The translations under genes and the position numbers were made by a program. A stretch of DNA of 64,000 bases from Actinomycetes bacterium (lineage in GTDB: Bacteria > Actinomycetota > Acidimicrobiia > Acidimicrobiales > RAAP-2). The stretch lies in NCBI GenBank assembly GCA_021779855.1, contig JAJXZW010000009.1:1-64000 (forward strand). The letters run 5' to 3'. Of the stretch, positions 32,920 to 42,055 are shown in pieces. Below the pieces are notes generated by a model. That model made no database searches. It worked only from the letters and a program-made list of their open reading frames with translations, and was not told where the DNA came from. Every line of letters begins with the position of its first letter. Position 1 is the stretch's first letter.

Positions 32920-35375
32920 CCGGTCTCGAGCAGCTCGGTGACCCGCCGGACGAGCTCGTCCATGAGGTAGGGCTTGGCGAGGAAGGCCGTCGGGGCGTCG
33001 ACCGCCACGTCGCGCACGACGTACTCGCTCGGGTAGCCCGAGGTGAAGAGGTAGCGCGTGCCGGGCTGGTCGGCGCTCAGGCGCGCGGCGAGCTGGGGAC
33101 CGTTGACCCGGGGCATGGAGACGTCGCTCACCACGACGTCCACCGGTCCGACCTCGCGCGCGACCTCGAGCGCCGCGGCACCGTCCTCGGCCTCGAAGAC
33201 CTCGAAGCCCGCCTCGCGCAGCGCCCGGGCCACGAGGGCCCGGGCCTCGGCCAGGTCCTCGACGAGCAGGACCCGCGCCGAACGCGCCACCCCGCGCCGC
33301 TCGACCGCCTCCTCGGGGAGGTCGTCGGCCGCGGGTAGGTAGAGGTCGACCCGGGTGCCCACCCCGGGAGTGCTCTCGATCTCCACGAAGCCCCCGCACT
33401 GGGTCACCACGCCGTAGACGGTGGCCAGCCCCAGCCCGGCCCGGTCGTCCCTGGTGGAGAAGAAGGGCTCGAGGGCGCGGGCGCGCGTGGCCTCGTCCAT
33501 GCCCGGCCCGTTGTCCCCGACCGAGAGGCGCACGAAGCGCTGCCCCTCGCCCGGTGCGCGCCGCTCGAGCGCCGGCGCGTCGGGCGCCACGTCCTCGGTC
33601 GCCACCGCGACGACCCCACCCGTCTGTCCGAGGGCGTCGCGGGCGTTCTCGAGCAGGCTGGTGAGGGCCTGGGTCAGTTGGGCTCGGTCGACTCTCACGG
33701 GTGAGAGCCGCGCGGCGAGGGCGAGGCTGACCGTGATCGATTCGCCGAGCTCGCCCGCCCGGCCCGCGACGAGGTCCCCGACTAGGCGGGTGAGGTCGGT
33801 CGTCTGGTGCCGGCCCGTCGGGGTCGTCCCCAGGGCGAAGAGCCGCCGCGAGACCGTCGCCGCGTGCTCCACGGCGGCGTCGATGCGCCGAGCCGCCTCG
33901 GCGGCGGAGGGGTCGCTGCTCGCTCCGAGCAGCGACGCGTAGCCGCGCACCACGAGCAGGGCGTTGTTGAAGTCGTGGGCGACGCCGGCGGCGAGCGTGG
34001 TGACGGCGTCCATCTTCTCGCTCTGGGCGACGCGGTGGGCGAGTTCGCGTCGCTCGGTGACGTCGGCGAGCACGGCCACGTAGTGGGTCACCTGCCCCGA
34101 GTCGTCGCGGAACGGGGTGAGCGAGACCCGGTCCCAGAACGTCGAGCCGTCGGGTCGGTAGTGGACGACCTCGCCGGTGAAGGGCCGCCCCGCCTCGACC
34201 GCCGCGCGCTGGGCGGCGACGGTCCCCGGGTCGGACTCGGGCCCGATCAGCGCACTCAGGTTGCGCCCGAGGAACGTCCCGTCGCGGTAACCGGTCAGCG
34301 CCTCGAAGCCCGGGCTCACGTAGAGCGCCGGGTAGCCGCCCCCGAGCGCGTCGAAGACCGCGACCCCCTCGCTGAGGGCCGCGATCATCTCGTCGCGCTG
34401 CTCGAGCTCGCGCTGGGCCAGTCGGTTCCGCTCGTCGTCGAGGATGCCCTGGAAGGCGCCCGAGAGGATGAGGGTGACGTCGCCCAGCACGGCGACGGTC
34501 TCGTCGCTGAAGGCGTCGGACTCGGGCGCGTAGAGGGTGAGGACGGCGCGCACCTCACCGTCGGCGTGGATGGGGAAGGAGGCGACCGAGCCGACCCGGT
34601 TGGCGCGGGCCCAGTCGTGCCAGGGGGCGACGTCGGGGTCGGTCGCGAAGGCGTTGTGCACCCGCGGCCGGCCCGTCGCCACCGCCCGGATGGCCGGATC
34701 GCGCGAGAGCGGGTTGTCCGGGTCGAGGCGACGGCCCGCCACGACCGGCGCCAGGTGCTCGCGGTCGATGCCGGCGACACCGGCGACCTCGATACCCGAC
34801 GCGCCCACCGTGCCGGCCCAGGCCGCGCTGAACTGGCCGCCGAGGGTCGCGAGCTCGCAGACCTTCTCGAAGAAGGCCGTGGGGCCGGCTCGCGTGCCCG
34901 GGGCGAGCAGGTCGAGCAGGCGCGAGCGCAGGGCGACCCCGCGCTCGGAGACCTCGCTCGGGGTGACGTTCACGAGGGTCGCGGCGGCCGCGACGACGCG
35001 GCCCGCCTCGTAGAGGGGGGAGAAGCTGATGCGCCACCGGCGCGGCTCCCCGTAGGGCCCCTTGGGCTCCTGGGCGATGACGACCTCACCCGAGGCGACG
35101 CCCTCGAGGGCCTGACGGAAGTGGGTCTCGAGGGTGTCCCACGCGGCCGGGTCCGAGATCTCGCGGGCGGACCGGCCCGCGACCTCGGACGCGGAGTGGC
35201 CGGTGACCCACGACTGGACCTCGTTGAGGTAGAGCACGCGCAACTGCTCGTCGACTACGGCGAGCCCCACGCTCGAGTGGCGCACGAAGTCGTCGAGGGC
35301 GCTCGGGTTCGCCCCGAGTAGGGCGAAGGCGCGCGAGCGGGGACCGTCGGAGGCACCAATCTCGAGACTGGCCAC
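32916..35375 (-). CDS. Hybrid sensor histidine kinase (PAS-GAF-PAS-HisKA-HATPase-REC)
   Basis: An 819-residue soluble hybrid kinase with no membrane helix. It has PAS (about 25-140), GAF (165-315), a second LOV-like PAS (330-445), HisKA with phospho-acceptor H467 in AAGVAHDFNNALLVV, HATPase (NARDALGQTGG, DNGPGMDEATRARALEPFFS, GLGLATVYGVV) and a C-terminal receiver with the phospho-Asp in VVVSDVSMPR. In the second PAS the flavin-adduct Cys of LOV domains (G-R-N-C) is G-R-N-L373, so it should not be a classic photoreceptor. A paralogue lies 1.4 kb upstream beyond nnr. With its receiver it probably feeds a phosphorelay, but no output partner is encoded nearby. Confidence 0.92.
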   Translation of the reverse strand: MASLEIGASDGPRSRAFALLGANPSALDDFVRHSSVGLAVVDEQLRVLYLNEVQSWVTGHSASEVAGRSAREISDPAAWDTLETHFRQALEGVASGEVVIAQEPKGPYGEPRRWRISFSPLYEAGRVVAAAATLVNVTPSEVSERGVALRSRLLDLLAPGTRAGPTAFFEKVCELATLGGQFSAAWAGTVGASGIEVAGVAGIDREHLAPVVAGRRLDPDNPLSRDPAIRAVATGRPRVHNAFATDPDVAPWHDWARANRVGSVASFPIHADGEVRAVLTLYAPESDAFSDETVAVLGDVTLILSGAFQGILDDERNRLAQRELEQRDEMIAALSEGVAVFDALGGGYPALYVSPGFEALTGYRDGTFLGRNLSALIGPESDPGTVAAQRAAVEAGRPFTGEVVHYRPDGSTFWDRVSLTPFRDDSGQVTHYVAVLADVTERRELAHRVAQSEKMDAVTTLAAGVAHDFNNALLVVRGYASLLGASSDPSAAEAARRIDAAVEHAATVSRRLFALGTTPTGRHQTTDLTRLVGDLVAGRAGELGESITVSLALAARLSPVRVDRAQLTQALTSLLENARDALGQTGGVVAVATEDVAPDAPALERRAPGEGQRFVRLSVGDNGPGMDEATRARALEPFFSTRDDRAGLGLATVYGVVTQCGGFVEIESTPGVGTRVDLYLPAADDLPEEAVERRGVARSARVLLVEDLAEARALVARALREAGFEVFEAEDGAAALEVAREVGPVDVVVSDVSMPRVNGPQLAARLSADQPGTRYLFTSGYPSEYVVRDVAVDAPTAFLAKPYLMDELVRRVTELLETG

Positions 35376-35458
35376 CCCACCTCCCCGTGACGCCCTCGGC
35401 GCATCACGCGCTCCGAGCGCCCGGGCGGCATCCTACCGACGGGGGTCCGCGGAGGAAA

Positions 35459-35474
35459 GCGAAGAATGCTTCGC
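35459..35474 (-). terminator. Short hairpin directly after the nnr stop
   Basis: GCGAAG and CTTCGC form a perfect 6-bp stem with a 4-base loop, abutting the nnr stop. On the minus strand it is followed by TTT. It may be a weak intrinsic terminator between nnr and the downstream kinase gene. Confidence 0.4.
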
Positions 35475-36782
35475 CTATGGGCCCGAGCGGGCGAGAACCT
35501 CGGCCACCCGTCGGGCCAGGTCGGAGGCGCCGGCGTAGGGCGCGAGGCGGGCTCCCGCGCGGCCGTGGAGGTGGGCCGAGAGGGCGGCCGCCTCCAGCGG
35601 TCCGTGGCCGCGAGCGAGGGCGCCGGCGATCAGCCCCGCGAGCACGTCGCCGGTGCCGGCCGTCGCCAGGGCCGGGGTGCCCGCGGTGACGACGCGGGTC
35701 GTGCCGTCGGGCGCGGCGACGACGGTGATGGGGCCCTTCAAGAGCACGACGCACCCGCTCGACGCCGCGAGTGCGCGCGTGGCGGCGAGTCGGTCGAAGG
35801 GCGGTGGCGATCCGGTGAGGCGCGCGAACTCCCCCTCGTGGGGGGTCAGGACCCAGGCCGGGCCGTCGGGGCGACGGGCGGCGACGAGCGCGGGGTCCAG
35901 GGCGTCGGCGTCGAGGACGACGGGCGCGTCAGCGTGGGCGAGGAGGGGCGCCAGCCACGTCGCGGCGCCCTCGCCGAGTCCCGGCCCCGCGACGACGGCG
36001 CGCGCGCGGGGGTCGAGCGACCCGGCGGCCACGCGCACGACCTCGGCCGGCAGGTCGAGGTCCGTCACGTCGGCGCGGCTCGCGAGGCGCACCATCGACG
36101 CGCCCCCCGCGAGCGCGCCCGTCGCCACGAGGCGGGCCGCGCCGGGCATCAGGGGTGAGCCGACGAGCGCCACCACCGCGTGGCGCCACTTGTGGTCGTC
36201 GGGCGCGTGGCGGACGTAGCCGGCGAGGTCGGCGTCCTCGACGACGCCGTCGCGCGCCGTGGCGGCGATGCCGAGCCGGTGCAGGACGACGCGGCCGGCG
36301 ACCGCGGCCGCGGGCCCGGTCACGTGAGCCGGCTTCAGCGCGCCCAGGGCCACGGTGAGGGTCGCGCGCGCCGGCGAGCCGAGGAGGTCGCCGGTGTCGG
36401 CGTCGACACCCGAGGGCAGGTCGACGGCGACGACGGGGGCGTCGACGACGGGCGCGTGGTAGGGGCGCGAGCAGCCCAGGCCGAAGGCGGCGTCCACCAC
36501 GAGGTCGTAGCCCGAGAGGACGGGGGGCTGGTCGGCGACGGCGACCACGTCGACCCGCGCGCCGCGGCGCGCGAGCCACCCGGCGCAGACCCGCCCGTCG
36601 GCCCCGTTGAGACCCGGCCCCGCCACGACCGCGACGCGGCGCCCGTAGAGCGTGCCCAGGAGTCCGCGGCACTCCTGGGCGACGGCCACCCCAGCGCGGC
36701 GGACCAGGGCGTCGGAGCCAGCCCGGGCGACCGCGGCCGCGTCGGCCGCGCGCATGGCCGCGGTGTCGAGCAGCGGCCTCAC
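35475..36782 (-). CDS. nnr: Bifunctional NAD(P)H-hydrate epimerase / ADP-dependent dehydratase
   Basis: Nnr repairs damaged (hydrated) NADH and NADPH. The N-terminal YjeF_N epimerase domain (1-210) has ADAAAVARAG, VVAGPGLNGADGRVCAGWL and VVAVDLPSGVDADTG. The C-terminal carbohydrate-kinase-like dehydratase domain (220-435) has VAGPGLGEG, VVLDADAL, WVLTPHEGEFARL, VLLKGPITVVA and the active-site TAGTGDVLAGLI. In the epimerase the common G-N-N-G-G-D-G motif is G-L-N-G-A-D-G. The GTG start overlaps the stop of the upstream hybrid kinase (GTGA), so kinase and repair enzyme are translationally coupled, which is unusual company for nnr. Confidence 0.94.
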   Translation of the reverse strand: MRPLLDTAAMRAADAAAVARAGSDALVRRAGVAVAQECRGLLGTLYGRRVAVVAGPGLNGADGRVCAGWLARRGARVDVVAVADQPPVLSGYDLVVDAAFGLGCSRPYHAPVVDAPVVAVDLPSGVDADTGDLLGSPARATLTVALGALKPAHVTGPAAAVAGRVVLHRLGIAATARDGVVEDADLAGYVRHAPDDHKWRHAVVALVGSPLMPGAARLVATGALAGGASMVRLASRADVTDLDLPAEVVRVAAGSLDPRARAVVAGPGLGEGAATWLAPLLAHADAPVVLDADALDPALVAARRPDGPAWVLTPHEGEFARLTGSPPPFDRLAATRALAASSGCVVLLKGPITVVAAPDGTTRVVTAGTPALATAGTGDVLAGLIAGALARGHGPLEAAALSAHLHGRAGARLAPYAGASDLARRVAEVLARSGP

Positions 36783-39289
36783 GACGCCGGCCCGTCGAGC
36801 AGGTCGCGCACGGCCCGGGCCACCTCGACCAGGCCGTAGGGCTTCTCGAGGAAGCGCGAGCGGCTGGTCGGGGTGGTGACGGCGTCGTTCTCCGGGCTCG
36901 GGAAGCCCGAGGTGAAGAGCACGGCCGTCTCCGGGTGCGTCTCGAGCAGGCGCGCGGCGAGCTCGCGCCCGTTCATGCGGGGCATCACGACGTCGGTGAC
37001 CAGGGCGGCCAGGGGGCCGGGCTCCGCGGCGGCGCGCTCGAGGGCCTCGAGGCCGTCGGCGGCGACGAGCACGCGGTAGCCGAGGCCGCCCAGGTAGCCG
37101 CTCACGAGGTCGCGGGCCTCGTCGATGTCCTCGACGACGAGGAGCGTCTCGAGCCCGCGCAGCGAGTCGCGCGCGGGACCCGGCGCGCGCGCGGGCTCGA
37201 GCGCGCCACCGACCGCGGGCAGGTAGACGCGGACGGTGGTGCCCGCACCGGGTGCGCTGTCGAAGCGCACCTGACCGCCGCAGCGGCGCACGATGCCGTA
37301 GACCGTGGAGAGTCCCAACCCGGTGCCGGTCGCCTTGGTGGTGAAGAACGGCTCGAACGCTCGGGCGAGGGTCGTCTCGTCCATCCCCTCGCCCGAGTCG
37401 GTGATCTCGAGCAGCGCGTGGGGCCCCGGGGCGACCTCGGGGTGGAGGTCGGCGTAGTCCTGGTCGAGGCGGACGAGGGCGGTGCGCACCTCGAGGCTCC
37501 CCCCGTCCGGCATCGCCTCGCGGGCGTTGGTCACGAGGTTCAAGATGGCCTGCTCGAGCTGGGCCCGGTCGACCTCCACGGCGGCGAGGCCGTCGGCGAG
37601 GTCGAGGTGTACGACGACGTCCTCGCCGATCATGTGCTCGAGCAGGCCCAGCGCGTCGCGCACCACCTCGCTCAGGTCGAGACGCTGGGGGCGGATCATC
37701 TGGCTGCGGCTGAAGGTGAGGAGTCGTCGGGTGAAGTCGGCCGCCTTCTCCACCGCGGCGTCGATGCGCTCGGCCATCTCGCGCAGGGGGGGATCCTCGA
37801 GGCGCTGGGCGAGCAGGCCGGAGTAGCCGCGGATCACCAGGAGCATGTTGTTGAAGTCGTGGGCCACGCCGCCGGCGAGGGTGCCGAGGGCCTCGAGCTT
37901 CTGGGACTGGAGGAGTTGGAGCTCCATCTCGCGCGCCTCGGTGACGTCGGTGTTGACCCCGACGAAGTGCGTGGCCCGCCCCCGCTCGTCGAGCACCGGC
38001 GTGATGGAGAGCCGGTTCCAGAAGGGGGTGCCGTCCTTGCGGTAGTTGACGAGTTCGACGAGTGCCTCGCGCTCCTCGGCGACGGCCCGGTCGATCGCCG
38101 CGATGGCCTCGGGGGCGGTGTCGGGCCCGTCGAGGAAGGTGGCGCCGCGCCCGAGGACCTCGTCCTCGCTGTAGCCGGTGAGGGTGAGGAAGCTCGGACT
38201 GGCGTAGACGACCCGGCGCTCGTCGACGCCCGCGGTGATGAGCACGCCCTGGCTGATCGCGCTCAGCGCCCGGTCGTGGGTGCGCAGGGTCTCCTCGTCG
38301 GCCACGCGGATCCGCTCGTTGACGAAGCGGTCGAGGGCGAACGAGAGGATCGGGGTGATCTCCGAGAGCGCCTGGACGAGGTCGGCGCTGAAGTAGCCGG
38401 CCTGCTCGGAGTAGAGCCCGAGGGTGGCGACCACCCGCCCGCCCTCGCGGATGGGGAACGACGCCGAGGCGCGGAAGCCGAAGTCGACCGCCCGGCGGTG
38501 CCAGGGCAGGGTCATCTCGGAGGCGAGGAAGTCGTTGACCACCTGGGGCATCCCCTCGCGCAGGGCTCGGCCGGTCGGCCCGCGCGAGGTGATGTGGTCG
38601 GGGTCGAGGCTGACGAAGAGCTCGTCGAGGTACGCCGACTGGCCGTACTTGGTCGCGACGTCGACCACGCCCTCGCGGGGGACGCCGACCCAGGCCAGGG
38701 CGAAGCCGCCGACCTCGACGGCGATCCGACAGACCGTCGAGAACAGTTGGGCCGCGCTCGTCGACTCGCTGACGGCCCGGTTCGTCTCGGAGAGCATGGC
38801 GTAGAGCCGGGAGCGCTCCTCGAGGTCGTGCTGGACGTCGGTGAGCTCGGTCACGTCGTGAGCGACGATGCCCACGCCGACCACCTCGTGGCCGACCCGC
38901 ATCGGGTAGTAGCTCGCGAGCCAGCGGCGGTGCTGGGGGACCTCCGAGACCTGGTGCCCGGTCAGGCTGAGGTTGGCGACGGTCTCGCCGGCGAGGACGC
39001 GCTCGTAGACCCCCTGCATGTTGGACCAGGCGCGCGGGGTCACCTCGGCGACGCGCCGTCCCACGTGGTCGCTCACCGGGAGGCCGTGGCCGTCGGCGAG
39101 GACGGCGTTGATGACCAGGTAGCGGAACGTCCGGTCGAGCAACGCGAAGCCGGTGGGGGCGTTCTCGAGGAAGAGGTCGAAGAGGGCCGCACGGTAGGCC
39201 GGATCGGCCGACACCGACGGGTGGGCGGCCCAGGACGCGACCTGGGGGGCCGTCACCTCACCCCGACCACGCCTCGATTCACGTCGCAT
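36779..39289 (-). CDS. Hybrid sensor histidine kinase (PAS-GAF-PAS-HisKA-HATPase-REC), paralogue
   Basis: An 836-residue cytoplasmic hybrid kinase built like the one at 32916-35375. It has PAS (about 35-150), GAF (165-325), a LOV-like PAS (335-452), HisKA with H477 in LAGGVAHDFNNMLLVI, HATPase (NAREAMPDGG, DSGEGMDETTLARAFEPFFT, GTGLGLSTVYGIV) and a receiver with ALVTDVVMPRMNGREL. The LOV-like motif reads G-R-G-A383-T-F-L, so the photoactive Cys is Ala. The stop overlaps the nnr start. Both kinases lack transmembrane segments, so they should sense a cytoplasmic signal. The start at 39289 is uncertain by a dozen residues, because the first PAS begins only near residue 35. Confidence 0.91.
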   Translation of the reverse strand: MRRESRRGRGEVTAPQVASWAAHPSVSADPAYRAALFDLFLENAPTGFALLDRTFRYLVINAVLADGHGLPVSDHVGRRVAEVTPRAWSNMQGVYERVLAGETVANLSLTGHQVSEVPQHRRWLASYYPMRVGHEVVGVGIVAHDVTELTDVQHDLEERSRLYAMLSETNRAVSESTSAAQLFSTVCRIAVEVGGFALAWVGVPREGVVDVATKYGQSAYLDELFVSLDPDHITSRGPTGRALREGMPQVVNDFLASEMTLPWHRRAVDFGFRASASFPIREGGRVVATLGLYSEQAGYFSADLVQALSEITPILSFALDRFVNERIRVADEETLRTHDRALSAISQGVLITAGVDERRVVYASPSFLTLTGYSEDEVLGRGATFLDGPDTAPEAIAAIDRAVAEEREALVELVNYRKDGTPFWNRLSITPVLDERGRATHFVGVNTDVTEAREMELQLLQSQKLEALGTLAGGVAHDFNNMLLVIRGYSGLLAQRLEDPPLREMAERIDAAVEKAADFTRRLLTFSRSQMIRPQRLDLSEVVRDALGLLEHMIGEDVVVHLDLADGLAAVEVDRAQLEQAILNLVTNAREAMPDGGSLEVRTALVRLDQDYADLHPEVAPGPHALLEITDSGEGMDETTLARAFEPFFTTKATGTGLGLSTVYGIVRRCGGQVRFDSAPGAGTTVRVYLPAVGGALEPARAPGPARDSLRGLETLLVVEDIDEARDLVSGYLGGLGYRVLVAADGLEALERAAAEPGPLAALVTDVVMPRMNGRELAARLLETHPETAVLFTSGFPSPENDAVTTPTSRSRFLEKPYGLVEVARAVRDLLDGPAS

Positions 39290-39401
39290 CGGCCACCGGC
39301 CTCCCCACGCACTCTAGTGAGGGTGCCGACGGCGGGGCGCACGGTTCGCGTCGCCGCGAGGCGGGGCGCCGTGGTGGGCGCCCCGCCTCGCGGCCGCGGG
39401 G

Positions 39402-40757
39402 TCACCGGAGCCAGGTCGGGATGCCCGTGCTCAGCCGCTTCACCACCGTCACCGGCCCGTTCTTGGGGTTGGTCGTGTAGACGGTGTTCGAGACGGTCTT
39501 CACCGACGTCGCACTCACGACCTGGTCGACCTGGCCCGCGTTGAGGCCCTGGTGATCGAGGGGCGTGTACTGGAGCGGGGCCAGCGAGGGCGTCTGGGCG
39601 AAGGTCGAGTGCGTGAGCAGGTTCAAGAAGCTCGCGCGCGTGAAGTTGCGCCCGGCCGCCTTGAGGGCCTCGACGAAGGCGACCCCGAAGCCGACGCCGT
39701 ACTCGATGTTGCCGTTGAGCGGCGAGGTAGAGGTGAAGCCGGGGAAGTCCGTCGGGTCGGCCTGGATGACCTTGTACATCCACTTGATCCACGGGCTACC
39801 GCTCGTGGGCGTCGGCAGGTAGGTGAAGCTGACCGCGCCCACCTCGGGGTCGACGCCCAGGCTCTTGAAGGGCGCGGCGACCGTCTGGGGGTCCGAGCCG
39901 ACGCTGGAGATCACCCAGTGCGGGGCGTAGCTCAGCTGGAGCGCGGCGCCCAGGGCCGCGTCGGTCGCCCCGGGGATGGTGTCGAGGTAGACCACTGTGC
40001 ACTTGGCGTTCTGGAAGGCCTGGATGTACGGGGCGATGGACGCGCCGTTGGTCGCCACGAGCGAGGTCGTCGAGTAGAAGTCGGTCACGACGGGGCTCAC
40101 GCCGCCGGCCACCAGGCCGGCCAGGCCGTTGGTGCCGAAGTCGTCACCCTGGCCGAGGAAGCAGACGTTCTGGTTCGCGTAGGTCGAGAGGATGTACTTG
40201 GCCAGGATCTTGCTCTCCACGGGGTAGCTGGGCTGCCAGCCGAACAGTCCGGGGTACAGGGACGGGTCGTTCCAGTCCGAGGAGCCCGAGTTCACGAAGA
40301 GCTGGGGCACGCCGTTCTTCTTGAGCAGGGTCCGCACCAGGTCCTGGGTCGGGGTCCCGAGCGAGCCGACCGTGGCGAAGACCGGCAGCGCCAGGAGCTT
40401 CTGGGTCTGGGTCACCGTGTTCGGGACGCCGGTGCAGCCGAAGCCCGGCGTGCCGTAGCAGTCGTCCTCGATTACGTAGCGGATCTTGCGGCCGTTGACG
40501 CCGCCCTTGGAGTTGACGTACTTGAAGACCGCGTTCGCGGCCTTGGCGACCTGGTTATAGCCCGACGAGGCGATGCCCGTCAGCGGGACGGTGGCGCCGA
40601 TCGTCACCTGGGAGGCCGTCACCCCGGGTACCTTGGGCGCCCGGGCCTTGGACGCGGCGCCCGCGTCCCCTATCGACGTGGCCGCCGTGGCGAGGGTCGC
40701 GCACAGGAGAAGTGCCGAACCGGCCGAGGCGAAGCGTCGCCACTGAGTCATTGCCAT
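39402..40757 (-). CDS. livK: Branched-chain amino acid-type ABC transporter substrate-binding protein
   Basis: A 451-residue exported binding protein of the Peripla_BP_6 (LivJ/LivK) family. A signal peptide (about 1-35, ending near DAGAAS) precedes VTIGATVPLTGIASSGYNQV, then YVNSKGGVNGRKIRYVIEDD and TVGSLGTPTQDLV. No lipobox Cys is obvious: the only Cys in the signal region lies inside the hydrophobic core. It is the last gene of a five-gene unit after livM. Ligands of this family include branched-chain amino acids, urea, amides and aromatic acids, so the gene name reflects family only. Confidence 0.9.
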   Translation of the reverse strand: MAMTQWRRFASAGSALLLCATLATAATSIGDAGAASKARAPKVPGVTASQVTIGATVPLTGIASSGYNQVAKAANAVFKYVNSKGGVNGRKIRYVIEDDCYGTPGFGCTGVPNTVTQTQKLLALPVFATVGSLGTPTQDLVRTLLKKNGVPQLFVNSGSSDWNDPSLYPGLFGWQPSYPVESKILAKYILSTYANQNVCFLGQGDDFGTNGLAGLVAGGVSPVVTDFYSTTSLVATNGASIAPYIQAFQNAKCTVVYLDTIPGATDAALGAALQLSYAPHWVISSVGSDPQTVAAPFKSLGVDPEVGAVSFTYLPTPTSGSPWIKWMYKVIQADPTDFPGFTSTSPLNGNIEYGVGFGVAFVEALKAAGRNFTRASFLNLLTHSTFAQTPSLAPLQYTPLDHQGLNAGQVDQVVSATSVKTVSNTVYTTNPKNGPVTVVKRLSTGIPTWLR

Positions 40758-40798
40758 CGTGTGATGTCCCCCCTGATGAGTGTGTCTGGAATGGATGG

Positions 40799-42055
40799 TT
40801 ACCGCCTGGTACCGCTCTCTGGGGCGAGCGTAGGCCCTTCCCGGGTGCCGCGCAAGTCACCCCGCTCGCGCGCGAGGGCGCGACGCTGTCGCAGGTGTCG
40901 GATGGTCCCGGCGATCCCCAGGGGCGAGAACATCATGGTCGCGATGAGCAGGGCGCCGAAGATGATGCCGTTGAGCTGGCTCGCCAGGTTGCCCTGGGGG
41001 TTGAGACCCGTGCGGGCGACGAACCAGGCGATCACGTTGGTCGAGTAGGCGTAGACCACGCCGCCGATGATCGCCCCGGAGATCGTGCCGATCCCGCCGA
41101 TCACGATGACCGCGAGGATGGTGATCGACAGGGCGAAGCCGTAGGTCGCGGGCGAGACCGAGTTGTTGAGCAGTGTCCACAGCGCCCCGCCGAGTGCCGC
41201 GTAGGCGGCACTGATGACGAAGGCGATGACGCGGGTGCGCGGCAACCCGACGCCGACGAGCTCGGCCGCGACGTCGTTGTCGCGCACCAGGCGCATCGCC
41301 CGGCCGGTCCGGCTGGCGAACAGGTTGGCCATGAAGAAGAAGGCGACGCCGGTCGCCACCATGACGATGTCGGTGAGCCAGAGCGTGTCGGTCGTGAGCG
41401 TGGGCGTGCCGGCGTGGAACAGCCCGACGAGCCAGTGGGGCGCCGTCGCCGAGTTGGGCAGCTGCAGCCCGGAGTCGCCGCCGGTCCAGGAGCTGAACGA
41501 GCTGAGGATCGCCGGGAAGGCCACCGCGAAGGCCAGGGTCATGCCGGCCAGGTAGGGCCCCCGCAGGCGGGTGGCCGGCAGGCCGAGGAGCAGGCCGAAC
41601 AGCGCGCCGACCACGACCGAGATCAGCAGGGTCACCACGATCGGGGTCGTGGCGTGGTGGTTGGCCCAGATGGCCGTGGCGAAGGCCCCGACGCCCATGA
41701 AGGCCCCGTGGCCGATCGAGATCTGGCCCGAGGCGCCGGTGAGGAACGACAGCCCGAGCAGCACGACGGCCATCCCCGCCCCCGTCGCGAGGTTGAAGTC
41801 CGTCGGTACCGAGAGGAAGGCCGTGGCGAAGAGCACCAGGTCGACGAGCACGACGGTGAGCATCGCGCGCGCGAGCGCCGGGCGCTCCGCGCGCACGGTG
41901 GGCAGCGAGCCGACGAAGCCCCCCCCGGCCGCGACGGCGGCCAGGACCACGACGGCGACCACGTCGCTCGTGCGCGGGGCGAGGGTGAGCCCCAGTACCA
42001 GGGCCACCACCAGGCCACCCAGGGCCAGGGCGCCGCGGCGCGCCACGGGACTCAC
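40799..42055 (-). CDS. livM: Branched-chain amino acid-type ABC permease, LivM
   Basis: A 418-residue inner-membrane permease of the LivM family with about ten helices. GASGQISIGHGAFMGVGAFA and ARTGRAMRLVRDNDVAAELVGV (loop facing the ATPases) are the family's conserved blocks. It would pair with LivH to form the translocation channel. The GTG start overlaps the livH stop (GTGA). The N-terminal 90 residues hold three extra helices before the conserved core, common in LivM. A C-terminal basic tail follows the last helix. Confidence 0.93.
   Translation of the reverse strand: MSPVARRGALALGGLVVALVLGLTLAPRTSDVVAVVVLAAVAAGGGFVGSLPTVRAERPALARAMLTVVLVDLVLFATAFLSVPTDFNLATGAGMAVVLLGLSFLTGASGQISIGHGAFMGVGAFATAIWANHHATTPIVVTLLISVVVGALFGLLLGLPATRLRGPYLAGMTLAFAVAFPAILSSFSSWTGGDSGLQLPNSATAPHWLVGLFHAGTPTLTTDTLWLTDIVMVATGVAFFFMANLFASRTGRAMRLVRDNDVAAELVGVGLPRTRVIAFVISAAYAALGGALWTLLNNSVSPATYGFALSITILAVIVIGGIGTISGAIIGGVVYAYSTNVIAWFVARTGLNPQGNLASQLNGIIFGALLIATMMFSPLGIAGTIRHLRQRRALARERGDLRGTREGPTLAPESGTRR

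Noticed and set aside
36779..39289. A blue-light LOV photoreceptor kinase
   Set aside because: The adduct-forming Cys is Ala here, and Leu in the paralogue.
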